Assembly (NCBI GenBank): GCA_963575745.1
Contig: CAUYUJ010011558.1
Location: 720,780-784,779 of the forward strand
From: Prorocentrum cordatum
Lineage: Eukaryota; Sar; Dinophyceae; Prorocentrales; Prorocentraceae
Direction: 5' to 3'
Length of the DNA stretch: 64,000 bases
Shown: piece by piece, positions 52,736 to 63,116 of the stretch
Position numbering within the stretch: the first letter of the stretch is position 1
Layout: each line of letters begins with the position of its first letter
Notes under the pieces: generated by a model
Seen by the model: only the letters and a program-made list of their open reading frames with translations
Database searches by the model: none
What the model was told of the DNA's origin: nothing
Made by a program: the position numbers and the translations under genes

Positions 52736-53499
52736 CAGGTGTGGAGGGCGACTTTCCACCCGGGCACAACCGACAAAGGTTGCTTTCTGAATCGATCCCG
52801 TTCGGCAGCCGAACAGGCTGAGACGCCGAACTGGCTCAGAAGGGAACCGCGAAGCAGCGACAGGGCACACATCCCGATCTGGTCTTTTCAACAGGGGGAG
52901 GTCTGCGTTCTCAGAGTGCCGCCCGCCTCCCCCTCTGCGCCGCCACCAATAGCAGTTGCCGCCGCCGCCGCCGTCGCCGCCGTTGTCGCCCCCATCTTCG
53001 TCGTCGCCATCGCCATCGTCGCGGTCGTCGTCATCTTATCCACCATCCCGTCCAAGGCCCCCCCTCTGACGAGCCCTCCCCCGCGTCTCGCCCATGTCTG
53101 CGCCGCCATCGGCTGGCGGGCCCACCGCAGGTCTCGCCAGCCCCGCCGCCCCTGGGCGGCGCGCGGCCGCGGCCGGGGGAGGAGCTGTGAGCGGGGCTCC
53201 CAAGATGAGCTGTGAGCTGGCAGCGGCCGGGGAAGGAGCTGTGAGCTGGCCTCAGGGCGCGGGCCACGGCAGTTTGGCTCTGACGAGAAAATCACGACCT
53301 CGGAGGTCTGAGTCTGGGGAGCGTGGAGTCCACGTGGTCCCTCCCGTACTCCCTCTTCCTTCTTGCCTCCCTTCCCTCTTTCGTTCTTGCTTCGTCTTGT
53401 GTAGATGGTGGATGCTCATTGGGCGAACGCTCTCTCTGCGGAAGAAGGGTCCTCATTCACGCTGTCGCGTGGCATAGCGATGCTGTTGCATGGCTGTCG
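52736..53499. other. No supported gene
   Basis: A GCC/GTC triplet tract at about 52,960-53,035 would code for a membrane-like segment, but it is simple repeat. An R3 copy lies at about 53,268-53,318. Confidence 0.4.
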
Positions 53500-53760
53500 T
53501 GAGCTCTCTCGGAGTTTTGGGGGGCCTTTTTGGGGTTCTCGGGTGCGTCTGGGAGCCCTCCCGTGTCGGATGCGTCTGGGAGCCCTCTCGTGATCCCTGG
53601 GCCCGCATGGGAACGGCATTGGTGCAGTGGGGAGCTTCGTGGGACCGGCTGGAGGGCGGGAGGGTCTCGGGGCGTTCATGGGCACGGGTTGGGTTATCTC
53701 GAGTCCGTTCTGGGGCGGTCTTTGGGCTGTCTTGGGCTGTGCGGCGGCTGTTTTGAGGCC
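53500..53760 (+). repeat. Degenerate GGGAGCCTC/CTTGGGG minisatellite
   Basis: Includes GTCTGGGAGCCCTC doubled near 53,550-53,590. It is related in style to 46,750-47,300. Confidence 0.5.
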
Positions 53761-53932
53761 CTCCAGGAACGCCCACCCCCCAGGGCAGCAACAAGTCTGC
53801 TTGGGCCGACTCGATGCCATTTGAAGTCTTCCAGGGTGGCATGGAAAAAACATACAGTTGTAGTTCAATCTGCGATATGTTTTCTATTGAGGCTTGTCTG
53901 CATCAGTCTGAAGCTCTTGAGAATTACACTTT

Positions 53933-54190
53933 GTGAACAGATACGCTGAACTCTACGAGAATTCTGGCGGAGACTTCGAGCACTCTTTACAGGCTCTTGT
54001 CTTTGTGCTCTGGTACAGACCTTCCCTTCCCGGGGGTCTCTTAGACCGACCGGCGCTCGCAGAGGTGAGCGCGGGGAACGCAGACAGGTTCGGGGCCCCT
54101 CCTGGCCCCCAGATCTGGCTGACATCGGCGCGTCCCCCTTCGAACGCCGACGAGATCTCGGCCAGCGCTCACATGGTGGCTGGTGAATTC
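53933..54190 (+). CDS. Weak ORF or exon
   Basis: The frame reads NRYAELYENSGGDFEHSLQ then ALVFVLWYRPS and reaches LLDRPALAE, where GCAGAG/GTGAGCG is a good GT donor near 54,064. Without splicing it stays open to a stop at 54,190. Codon bias is moderate. No family is recognised. Confidence 0.25.
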
Positions 54191-54507
54191 TGATTCCAGG
54201 GGCCTGCTGGGGAGCGTTGTGAGGGCCTCCGGGGTTTTCGTCTGGAGCGTGCTGAGGGCCCGTCCGGGGTCGCTGGGCCGTCTTGGTGGGCTGTGGTGCC
54301 GCCTGGGAGAGGTCCAGAGACGTTGTGCTCTCTCCGGCGATGCTCAGGAGGGGGCACCGCGACGGAGTCTCGGCCTCCAGGGGTGCTCGACGTTTTGTCC
54401 ACCAACCCTCTTGGAGGATGTCCACAAAACCTCTTGGAGAGGTTTTTTTTTCATTCCCAGGCGACAGCGGGCGTTGCCATCCGGGGAGGGGGGCGTGGGG
54501 GCTGCAG

Positions 54508-54580
54508 GTAACGTCACGAGTCGCGCCGGCGCCGTCTGGGAACCCTTCCCAAACGGCGCCGGCCAGAACCGTGACGTCAC
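54508..54580. repeat. 73 bp hairpin
   Basis: The arms GTAACGTCACG..GCCGGCGCCGTCTGGGAA and TTCCCAAACGGCGCCGGC..CGTGACGTCAC pair around a loop of about three bases. The stem is about 35 bp with about seven mismatches. It starts with GT directly after CTGCAG. Confidence 0.75.
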
Positions 54581-54837
54581 CATGAGGCGGGGGGGGGGCA
54601 TCCCCGGTAACGGCCGCAATTATCGCCAAGTGCAAGAACGCGCCACTCGCCGCAACACCTCAGCGCGTAAGCTTCCAGCACAAGGCGTGGCGTGAGGTCG
54701 CGATGTCTGCTCGCGTAAGACCTGTCGGTTCTCATTATTAGAGGGCCGCCCCTCTCGCCCCCACCCTTTCCCCCCGCCGCCCAGCCTGTGGTCGCCCGAG
54801 GGCGCGTGGGCAGCCAGGCCCCCTCACCCTCATTCAC

Positions 54838-54981
54838 CGAGCGCGTTCCACTACTAGCAAGGTGCCTACTCGCAAACGTCCGAAAAACATGTGTCTGCTT
54901 TGATTTGATTTATCGTAGATCCTCCGCGGGGGATCCAGGCCATTTGCGAGTAGTCACTTTGCGAGTAGTGGAGCGCGCTCG
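54838..54981. mobile_element. MITE-D with perfect 5 bp target duplication
   Basis: A 144 bp element starts CGAGCGCGTTCCACTACT and ends AGTAGTGGAGCGCGCTCG. The inverted repeats are about 40 bp with about five mismatches, and the word CTACTCGCAAA is repeated inside. TTCAC stands directly on both sides (54,833-54,837 and 54,982-54,986). No coding content, so it is non-autonomous. Confidence 0.85.
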
Positions 54982-55107
54982 TTCACTCGTAGTAAATCTC
55001 GATTGCTTGCTGCCGTGCTCGCGCGATGCAGCACCGCGTGCGTGACTGCCGCTGCCTCCTCGTTGGCCCAGATGAGGACAGCGAGTCCGAGTCGCGTCGC
55101 GATCAAT

Positions 55108-55165
55108 ACGGCGGTTGAGATCGGGAATGCGCCGAGTGATGCCGCGCGGTCGGCAATCTTTCGAA
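55108..55165 (+). repeat. Direct repeat, partner at 55,690-55,747
   Basis: Both copies read G(C)..TTGAGATCGGG(A/G)ATGCG and then (G)CGG(C)AATC blocks, about 75 percent alike, 580 bp apart. They bracket the exon candidate at 55,451. Confidence 0.6.
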
Positions 55166-55450
55166 GAACGAAACACTGCATTAAGCATCGGAGATCCGCG
55201 CGGATTTTTTGGATCGGCGGTGCAGCCCCTATGGCGCACTCCGCGCGCCAGGGAGGGGTGCCCAGCGCCGATTCAAGAAATCCGCGCTGGCATCCGAGAA
55301 GTCATGTTTATCTTATTTTGTTTTCCTCGAACCAACAACCTCAGGAGGTCTTCAATCCTGGACCCCACCTAACCTCTCGGCGGGAAATGAAACTCGTCTT
55401 CCCCCTCGTCGCCCTTCCCGCCTCGCCCTCCTCCTCGTGCTCCCACGCAG

Positions 55451-55608
55451 TGGCATCTCCGGCTCGGCTTGTGCGCACAAGGAGAGTGAGGAGGATGAGG
55501 AGCTGGAGGAGGGGTTCAAAAAGAGTAAGCGCGTGGGTACGCTGACGACGACAGCGGAGTCGACGATGAAGACGGCGGAGGCCTCAGCACTGGCCGCCGC
55601 GGGGGGAA
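55451..55608 (+). CDS. Exon candidate upstream of AIM24-like exon
   Basis: A long pyrimidine-rich stretch and CTCCCACGCAG form a good acceptor. The frame then reads GISGSACAHKESEEDEELEE, followed by GFKKSKRVGTLTTTAEST and MKTAEASALAAAGG with mostly G/C-ending codons. The 3' boundary is somewhere near GCCGCGG. It may supply the N-terminus of the AIM24-like protein whose exon starts 240 bp further, but the junction is not established. Confidence 0.35.
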
Positions 55609-55849
55609 ACATATTTTCCCAGGACTTCTGGGGTCCCAATCCGTCAATATGCCCGCGCAGGAAAAAATATGAAAGCTCTATAGAGACTGCAGCACTTGAG
55701 ATCGGGGATGCGCCCAGTGGTGCGGCGAGAGCGGCAATCCCTGCGCCCAGGATTCCCCTTTTAACCCGTCTCTCCATGTCGTAATTGTCGCTCCTCCGCC
55801 TTCACTGCCGTAGTGCATTTGTCTCAGCAGGTCTGTTGCGTCGTTGCAG

Positions 55850-56734
55850 GCTTCGCGATCGATCCCTGGACTCTACGAGGACCCCACAACAGGTCCTGTC
55901 GGCTTGCAGCCTGCATTCCCGATGGAGATCAACGACCCAGCTCAGATAGCGGTGATGACACAACAGGCTTTGACTACATGCGTTGGCAGCAAATTCGATT
56001 TCAAAGTGATCGGCCATGACCTTCAGTTGGTCGAGGTCACTCTCAAGCCTGGTGATAGGATCATCGCAGAAAGTGGTTCCATCTGCTTCCTGGAGCCTGA
56101 CATTCAGTTTGAGGCGCAGTTGAATGATGGGTCCAGACCTGCCGGAAGCTGGTGGGATAACGTCAAAGATGCCGGGAAACGCTTGATGGCGGGCGCTTCT
56201 CTTTCCATGCTGCACATCGAGAATGTTGGACAGAAGCCGAGGAAAGTTGCATTCTCGTCGCCCATCCCAGGCCACACGATCGGGATCGACCTAGGCGCCA
56301 TGGATGGCTCCATCTTGTGCCATCGACACGCCTTCCTGTGCGCTGCGAGAGGCACCAGCATCCAGATCGGTTTCACGCAGAGGCTGTCAATTGGTATGTT
56401 TGGAGGCGAGGGGTTCGTTCTGCAAAAATTGGAGGGGAACGGACTTGTGTTCCTCCACGCTTGTGGCGCAGTAGTTCGGCGTGAGCTAGTTGAGGGCGAG
56501 CAGCTGCGTGTGGACACTGGATGCGTGGTCGGTTTTTCCGCAGGCGTAAAGTTCGACATTGCGCGCGTTGGTAGCATAAAGACGTCGATATTCGGAGGTG
56601 AGGGCATCTTCTTCGCAACCCTCACCGGCCCCGGAGTTGTGTGGATCCAGAGCGTGCCTTTCTACAAGTTCGCCATGAAGGTTTATGCCGAGATGCCCAA
56701 ACCCCAACCTGTGAGGGAGGGGAACAGCAAATGA
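55850..56734 (+). CDS. AIM24: AIM24/TIGR00266-family protein
   Basis: A single long exon opens at GTCGTTGCAG. The first in-frame ATG is at 55,922 and gives 270 residues. Because 24 codons before it are also open and well composed, an upstream exon is likely. The family has a beta-rich fold with repeated glycine turns. In fungi AIM24 is a mitochondrial protein needed for inner-membrane organisation; bacterial members have no firm role. Counted from the ATG, signatures are LQLVEVTLKPGDRIIAESG at about 35-53, SWWDNVK at 76-82, IGIDLGAMDG near 120, MFGGEGFVLQKLEG at 159-172, GEQLRVDTGCVVGF at 192-205 and IFGGEGIFFATLTGPG at 223-238. Length and order match the family. There is no obvious targeting peptide in this exon. 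It ends in TGA. The likely site of action, the mitochondrion, is inferred from the family only. Confidence 0.9.
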   Translation, partial: ASRSIPGLYEDPTTGPVGLQPAFPMEINDPAQIAVMTQQALTTCVGSKFDFKVIGHDLQLVEVTLKPGDRIIAESGSICFLEPDIQFEAQLNDGSRPAGSWWDNVKDAGKRLMAGASLSMLHIENVGQKPRKVAFSSPIPGHTIGIDLGAMDGSILCHRHAFLCAARGTSIQIGFTQRLSIGMFGGEGFVLQKLEGNGLVFLHACGAVVRRELVEGEQLRVDTGCVVGFSAGVKFDIARVGSIKTSIFGGEGIFFATLTGPGVVWIQSVPFYKFAMKVYAEMPKPQPVREGNSK

Positions 56735-57034
56735 CCTTGCCAGAAGCGCTGTTCGCTCCATCGGCCTGCGCCTCTCCGCTGCACATCCGCACACAGGGTG
56801 GCGTGGTGCGTGGCTGAATATTTGCGCTGGCTGCCCTCACTCCTGTAGCAGCAGGAAGTCGACGTCTACGAGGAGGATCGATGCTTTTACGTTTTGGCGT
56901 TTCGCGTAGGGCTTCTGGAGTGTTCTGCAGGCCTCCAGGTGACCCCAGCAGAGGGGATGAGGTTGGGTGTTCACGGAGTGGGGCCGGGGGAGACGGGGAG
57001 AGACGGAGAGAGAGTTTCGGTATCCCTAGACAAA
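56735..57034. other. 3' flank of the AIM24-like gene
   Basis: No reading frame or repeat of note. Confidence 0.4.
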
Positions 57035-57068
57035 GTGCGCGTCGGCCCCACAGGGCCGACGCGCGCAC
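57035..57068. repeat. Short strong hairpin
   Basis: GTGCGCGTCGGCCC, loop CACA, then GGGCCGACGCGCGCAC. If the minus-strand exon below is real, this hairpin is the first 34 bases of the intron after it. Confidence 0.8.
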
Positions 57069-57310
57069 CGAAAGATCGCATAACATAAGCTCCGTGGCGG
57101 GCGCTGTCTGGCCATCCGGCTTGGCGAACAGTACCGTGTAACAGTGTCGTGCGACATGCTTCAGTAGACCCGCGTCTCCAAGGGAGGCACGCAGTACCAG
57201 TATGTCCTCGTCCCATGCCTTCTCGTCGACATCTTGATCCTCGCCCTGCTCCGACCTGAAGCTCCTCGGGCCTCCACCCTGGTGTTGCGGGGACGCGACG
57301 CGCGCCTGCG
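57069..57310 (-). CDS. Exon candidate, unknown function
   Basis: On the minus strand a pyrimidine-rich stretch and CTCACCCTGGCAG form an acceptor, and TTTCG/GTGCGC a GT donor. The 242 nt between are open: 2 bases, then 80 codons. The frame reads AQARVASPQHQGG, then EQGEDQDVDEKAWDED, ILVLRASLGDAGLLKHVAR and HCYTVLFAKPDGQ, then ELMLCDLS. This is ordinary globular-protein composition between low-complexity flanks. It runs convergently towards the AIM24-like gene. No family is recognised. Confidence 0.4.
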
Positions 57311-58430
57311 CTGCCAGGGTGAGAAGCGAAGGGGCCAGGGGGGGAGCGCCTCCGCTGCCTGGGTGCCCGCAGCCGTTCTCTGGGTGCGTCGCCGCTCGGG
57401 CCGCGCGGCTGGGCCGCACGGGGGGGTCACGCGGGAGGGGCGCAGTTCGGCGGGGGGGACGCGGGTGGGGCCTGCCCGCACCTTCGCGCACTGCGGAGGA
57501 GACGGCCTGCGAGGGCAGGTCTTGGCGCTTCGGCCTCTGAGGGCTCCCGTCGTGGTCCGGGGCAGTCGAGCAGCGACGCATGCAGGAGGAGATGCCGGCC
57601 CCCCTGGGGAGCAGGTGCAAACCTCTTGGGGTCCACGCTGCGAAATAGTTTCGACGTCGGAAGTCTGGGTAGTGTCGGGGCCACGAGGGGGGGCCGCCCG
57701 TTGGGCCATGCGTGGGGGGGAGGGGGACGCACGGACGGAGGGGGGGCACAACAGGCCGCACAGGGGGACCATTGAGACGCAGCAGAAAAAGCGTGAATGC
57801 CGCAACACATAGAGAGAAAGTCGGAGGAGCGACGACGCCATACAGAATGCAAGCTCAGCCCTCATCCGGGCACGCCTCAGCTGAGCCTCCGTGTTTCGGA
57901 TGACCAGGGGCCAGACTGGTCAGGAGCGTGCTGGCACGGGATACTTACAACAGCGCTCGGAATCGCAGCTGGAATCGTTGGCAGGAGTCGAAGTAGTGCC
58001 GGAGTCGCTTCCCAGAAACATTTTCGGGGCTCACGTGCAAGGAGTCAGCGGTAACGGGGGTCAGCCAGTCCGCTCTGGCTGGCCCGGGTTTCGGAGCCGC
58101 GTGGGGCCGATTGGTCTTGTCTGCTGAGGAGCAACCAACCAAGCGGCCGCTTGGCTTCGCGACAGGGCCCTGGCCGACCTGGGTTTGCGTTGACCTGGGT
58201 TAGTGCGTCCCCGGCACTTGTGTCCGATTGTCGTCGGACAGCAAGGAGAGGCAGCACACGGGGGGGATCTCTGTCCCTCGTTTTTCTGCCGTCCCTCCCC
58301 CTGCACTCCTGCGTGGACTGGCCCTACTTGTCGTGCCGTGTCGCCGTCCCGCTCTGCCCTTTGCTGTTGTTGCCCGCATCTCGCACTGAGCGTCTGAGGG
58401 AGGATGTTTTTAAACTCGGCGAGCCCGCAG
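57311..58430. other. No supported gene
   Basis: GC-rich, with an R3 copy near 57,623-57,675 and an R8 copy at about 58,030-58,215. Confidence 0.4.
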
Positions 58431-58690
58431 CATCCGTTACGGGGGGTCGCGACCCCCCCCCTTTCCCAGGACATCCGTTACGGGGGTCGCCCTCCCACCT
58501 ACCCCTACCCCCCACTCCCCGCAACAGTACCGAGCGTACAGCGGGGGGAGGGGCAGTTCTCCAACAGGCATGGCACGGTGTTTGCGGACATGCTGTGGTG
58601 TTGACAGGCATGCTTTGGTGCTCACGCGCACGATGTGGCGGTCGCAGGCCCGACTCCTCCTGTCCCCCCCTAACGGATGTTACGGGATGA
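58431..58690. mobile_element. Possible inverted-repeat element
   Basis: CATCCGTTACGGGGGG at the left and CCCCCCTAACGGATGTTACG at the right are inverted copies about 250 bp apart. ACATCCGTTACGGGGG also recurs directly at about 58,481. The arms are short and C-rich, so this is tentative. Confidence 0.35.
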
Positions 58691-59229
58691 TTGGATACAA
58701 GACAAGATTGCGGCGAGTCTTCAGATGTTAGTTCATTCGTGTTGGCCAGTGGTGATCTTCTCCAAGGATCTTCATGCCGCCACAGCATAACAATAGCTCA
58801 TGACCGCACCAGGGGTACACACACTCTGTCGGAGCACTGCGTCAGCAATTCTCTTTCCCAACAAGCAATGGATGGACTGCTGTTTCAAAGCCACCTAATG
58901 TGTAACACACATACCCGTTCTCGTTTTTTTTTGGGGGCATCCTGAGATTAGATGGCACTTCCCTGTTGCCCCCCCCCAGGGTACCATGATTTACGTGGAT
59001 CCAACTGGCCTCCTCCACAGCCACATACGTAGCCCCTCGTGCCCCCAGGCGTGGGTGGTGGAGGCTGGGAACCCGCCTTCCTATAAATCTGTAGTGTTGT
59101 TTTACGAACGTGGGCGAGGTCTGGACATTCTCCCGGGACCAACTTCTCATTCTGGTCCCCCCCAACGTACAAAGTGGGACTGCTGTTGTCGTTGCACGCA
59201 CCCAGCGCAGGATCTCCTCTCCTCCCCTC
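58691..59229. other. No supported gene
   Basis: Nothing recognised. Confidence 0.4.
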
Positions 59230-59445
59230 TCTTGTCGTCACCATCATCATGATCATCAACATCGTCATTGTCAACACATTAATACCATCATCGCAATCAT
59301 AGTTACCGTCGTCGCCATCACCAGATGAGTAAGGTTGATCATTTTCCACACTCGCTCACTCACACACTGACCATCATAATCATCACCATCATTGTCGTCA
59401 CCCGCACCACCATCATCATCATCACCACCATCATCATTCGCATCG

Positions 59446-59481
<36 letters not shown>

Positions 59482-59560
59482 GCATCATCATCATCATCAT
59501 CATCATCATCCTCGCTATCATCGTCATCACCACCATTGCACACACATCGCTTTACACGCA
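59230..59560. repeat. (ATC)n/(CAT)n microsatellite
   Basis: Imperfect CAT/ATC triplets. Confidence 0.95.
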
Positions 59561-59719
59561 TGATCACCACACCATGTCCCCACACTCGCGATCACTAGCA
59601 TCGTCACCATCAGCGCACCATTTTGATTCACTGCCACTCTCACCAGCCAAAGGTGGTTATCTTCACCATCACTAATTATCACCACACAATGTTTTCTCTG
59701 CCCCCCCCCCCGCGCAGGA

Positions 59720-60650
59720 AACATATCCCAACATCAGGATCGTGAGCGAATTGCGAGGAAGTCTCTGGCGGGTGTACTTTCTGCGAGAAAGTCTCAGGCC
59801 AAAGCTCCCTCCGTATGGGGCCCGCAACTCACATCAGTAATCTCAGCGGCCCATCGGAATCTTGTAATTGTCGTCGCTTTTGGGTTCCTCAGGCTTGGAC
59901 ATGGTGGAAGTCCCGGGCGGGAGCTCAGTTTGTGAGTGGATCGCGAGGAAGTCTTAGGCGGGAGCCCATTCCCTGTGGGGCCCGCAATTCATGTTATAGT
60001 TCGAGCGGATCACTGGAACCTTGTAGGTGGTGTTGTCACGTCTGGGTTCCTGAAGCTTGAATATGGCGGAAGTCTCGAGCGGGAGCGTATTTGGGCTCCT
60101 CTGTCCTGAATATTGCGAAAGTGTGTGGCGGGAGCGTCGTTTGTGAGCGAATGGTGAGGAAGTCGCCGGCGGGAGGCCCCCTCCCTATGGGGCCATGTTT
60201 TTTTTGTTCGAGCGGGTCGTCGGAATCGGGTCAATCTTATCATTTCTGGCTTCTTGAAGCTTGAGTAATGGGAAAGTGGCGGGAGCGTCGTCTGTGAGCG
60301 CATGGCGAGGGGGTCTCAGGCGGGAGCCCCCTCCATGTGGGGCCCGCAGCTCACGTTACGAATCCGAGTGGGGCACCTGAACCTTGCAAGTGTCGTCACA
60401 TTTGGTTTCTTGAAGCTTGAAAGTGGCGGAAAATATTGAGCGGGAGCTTCATATGTGAGGGAATTGCGAGGACATTTCAGTCGGGAGCCCCCTCCCTGTC
60501 GGCGCGCAGCTCATATTATGAATCCGAGCGGGTCATCGGACCCCTGTATCTCTCCTGATCTCTAGCCTTTTGAAGCTTCAGTATTGAAGCGATCTCTGGT
60601 GGAAGCGTCGTTTGTCATAGAATGGCGAGGACGTCTCAGGCGTGACTTGG
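59720..60650 (+). repeat. Satellite array, about 162 bp unit, 5-6 copies
   Basis: Each unit carries GTGGGGCCCGCAACTCA, GAGCGG(G/A)TCATCGGAACC, TTCCTGAAGCTTGA, GGCGGAAGTCT, GAGCGGGAGCGTC and GTGAGCGAAT(T/G)GCGAGG. The CTTGAA block recurs near 59,885, 60,049, 60,245, 60,406 and 60,568. Units near 60,100 are longer. Confidence 0.85.
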
Positions 60651-62220
60651 CGACGGCTGGGGCGGTGCTTGGCGACGGTTGTGGTGGTGTTTGGCATGAG
60701 TTCGACATTTGCGACGTGCGTTGTGCACCGCATGCAGCCACTGGTCGGCGCCAGCCCGAACACGGCCCGGCGCTGCCCAAAAGCCGAAAACGGTCAAACG
60801 CCACCCGTCGTTCGTTTTCAGTGCACGGGCCAATTTGGTGGTCGTGCTTGGTTACGGATCCCACCCATTGGCGGTCGTGTTTAAGCGCGTCACTTGTTGC
60901 ATCGCTCCCTGGCAACACCTGAGATTGTGACCCCTGGACTCGGGTTCTACTCCTCCAGGGATGTCCACGCTTCCGCTGTGCACGCTCGTGTTCCAGCACG
61001 CGCGTTCCATAATATCAAGCTATGAGCGTGCTCCTCTCCTTTTCCCCGCATTATGTCTTCTCCCAAGTCGGTTCTGCCCACATCGGGCCCCGTAGTATCA
61101 CCTTTCCCTCGGCTGCCTTCGAATGCGGTGTGGATCTTGGCCGCTGCGACTGAACAAGTTTTTCCCACGGGGGGTGTGATGGCCCGTGCTCGCGCTGCGC
61201 CGCGCTGCTGCTGCTCCTGCCCTGAGCTTCTGCGCGCGCGAGGCCGCCCTCTCGGGCTCCAGGGCGCCCGCTGCCCGCCCTAGGAGCCCGTCGTGAGGCG
61301 CTCTCTAGGTGGCAGCGGCGCCTGTTTCCGCCCTGCTGGGACGGAGGGTGGCCCATCCTCCTCTGGGCCGAAGCGAAATGAGCACGGAAACGGCGGGGAC
61401 AAACATCAGAGGAGGGCAGGTTGAGACAGCGGTAGTTGGCCTCCGGGGGGCTTTCGTCGCCACGACTGGGCGCACCTCGGAAACTTGGTGCGATCCGACC
61501 CCTGGGGAGGTCAGGGGACCGATTTTGGGCTGCCGTTGTCTCAAACCGCCCTGTTCCGAAAAGACTGACAGCAGTTCGTGTCCGTTTCGAACCAGATTCG
61601 TTGTCAGTGTCGCGGCGGGCGTTGTCTGTCTGAGCCGAAAAGGTCGCTTGCCCGACCGCGGCCGCTGTCGATGTTGTTTGTTGGGCATCGTGCCATGTTT
61701 GTCCGTGCTCGCGTCGGCCGTGCCAATCCTGTTCGCTAAGAAGCCCCCGACGACGGGAGGTGTTTGCCCTCTTTCGGTCTTGGGGGGCCCTCGCGTGGTC
61801 CAGGTGGCGGCTCAGGACGGAGAGCTGGCCCCTGGGACGAAGTGCCACGCCTCTGGGGGGTGCACACGGCGATCTTCAGAACAGTTGTTACACTCGAGGA
61901 CTTGGCATCGCTCGGACGTGTGCATTTCTTCTCGGCAAGGGCATCTTGGATCATCGTGGGGAAAATCAGCAGAGCACGACATCGACACATGCACGGGGAA
62001 TGGAAGTCCGAGTTCTGGCGAGAGGAAGCGCAAACATAGATTAGGGCGCGTGGGTTAACGGCGGGCCCCGTTTCGATACAGAGCCAGCACGATCGCAAAA
62101 TCGGGTGGCACTGGCCTCAGGCTTCGGGGGCTACCATCTTGATCCGTGGTTCTGGCGCCCACGCGCCAGACCCACGGGTTCGTAATCCATGCTAGCATGC
62201 GCCCGATATCTACGCCGCGA
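60651..62220. other. No supported gene
   Basis: Unrepetitive sequence with a reduced R5 copy at about 61,445-61,530 (TCGTCGCCACGACTGGGCG). Frames on both strands lack clear bias. Confidence 0.35.
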
Positions 62221-62360
62221 AGGGATTCACAGCGCCGGAGGGCTGGGGAGGTGTGCACCGCGCCGTTCCCGGAGAGCGACTCGAGCTTCCCCACCCTCGA
62301 CTGGCAGCGGTGGGTCAGCAGGCGGTTCGCGAGCAAGGCGCGACAGGGGCGGCGGGAGGA
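62221..62360 (+). CDS. Exon candidate, unknown function
   Basis: Codons in one frame are almost all G/C-ending and read GEVCTAPFPESDSSFPTLD then WQRWVSRRFASKARQG. GGGAG/GAAGTT could be a GA donor near 62,360. It lies 580 bp before the finger ORF on the same strand and may belong to it. No family is recognised. Confidence 0.3.
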
Positions 62361-62593
62361 AGTTTTCGCCCGTCCAGGATTTGGGGCTCGGGCGATGCCC
62401 TGTCCTTGGATCGGCCTTGGGATCGACGAAGAAAGTTGGTATGAACATGAGTTGCTGGAGGTCCGCGCGGAGACCCAGAAGGTCATTGTTTGTGTTGTTT
62501 TTACTTCCTCCATTTTTGGGGGCCGCGCGACCGTGTGCCACCTTTCCCCCTCTACCCCGTGATGAGGCCCCTGCACTTGGCCGGCCGCGGAGG

Positions 62594-62732
62594 GAGGAGG
62601 GAGGATATTGAGGAGGAGGAGGAAGAGAAGGGAAGGAGGAGGGAGGAGGCAGGAGGCAGGAGGAGGGAGGAGGGAGGAGGGAGGAGGAGAAATGAGGAGG
62701 AGGAGGAGGAGGAGGAGGAGGAGGAGGAGGCA
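62594..62732. repeat. (GGA)n microsatellite
   Basis: GGA blocks, some with GCAGGA inserts. Confidence 0.95.
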
Positions 62733-62940
62733 CGTCCGTAGCCAGGGTGAACGTTGTGAAGGCTTATAGACGCCCGAGAACCAGCGATTACCTTTGGCCC
62801 ATCCGTGACCACTGTCGAGGCCTTTGGCTTGGTTTTCCGTGCCATCTCGTCCGAGCCCACGGCGAGCCGCCCGCGCGGCCGTGGGACGCTTTCTTGTTGG
62901 CCCGACGACAGCCCGTCGGGAGTCACGGGGGCCGCGGGAT

Positions 62941-63060
62941 AAGTGGCGTGTGTGGCACTGTGGCAAGCGTGCGTTCTTCAACTATGGTCACCGCTCCACC
63001 TGCAAGCAGGCAGGATGCGATGGGTCAATCTGTATGGTCAAGTTCCGCGACGGGGACATG
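62941..63060 (+). CDS. Retroelement-type ORF, N-terminal finger
   Basis: The frame reads KWRVWHCGKRAFFNYGHRS then TCKQAGCDGS and MVKFRDGDM. It resembles the W-x-C-x-x-C-G...N(F/Y)..R..C..C finger that I associate with dinoflagellate retroelement ORFs, but the first cysteine position is Val here. If that comparison holds, the finger may no longer bind zinc. The open frame extends upstream to about 62,824 without a clear start. GACATG/GTGAGT closes the segment with a perfect GT donor. The family assignment is from pattern memory and is tentative. Confidence 0.45.
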
Positions 63061-63116
63061 GTGAGTGGACGCGGGTGCCTGGCAGCGCGTGGGCGCGTGG
63101 CCCGCCGATCAGCAAG
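63061..63116 (+). other. Putative 56 bp GT-AG intron
   Basis: It starts GTGAGTGG and ends GATCAGCAAG. Removing it joins GDM to DADPSKGKTRW with the phase kept, while reading through changes frame. It is unusually short, so a simple frameshift is an alternative. Confidence 0.45.

Noticed and set aside
52649-53215. ORF with an Ala/Val/Ile-rich membrane-like segment
   Set aside because: The segment is a GCC/GTC triplet repeat and the rest lacks coding bias.
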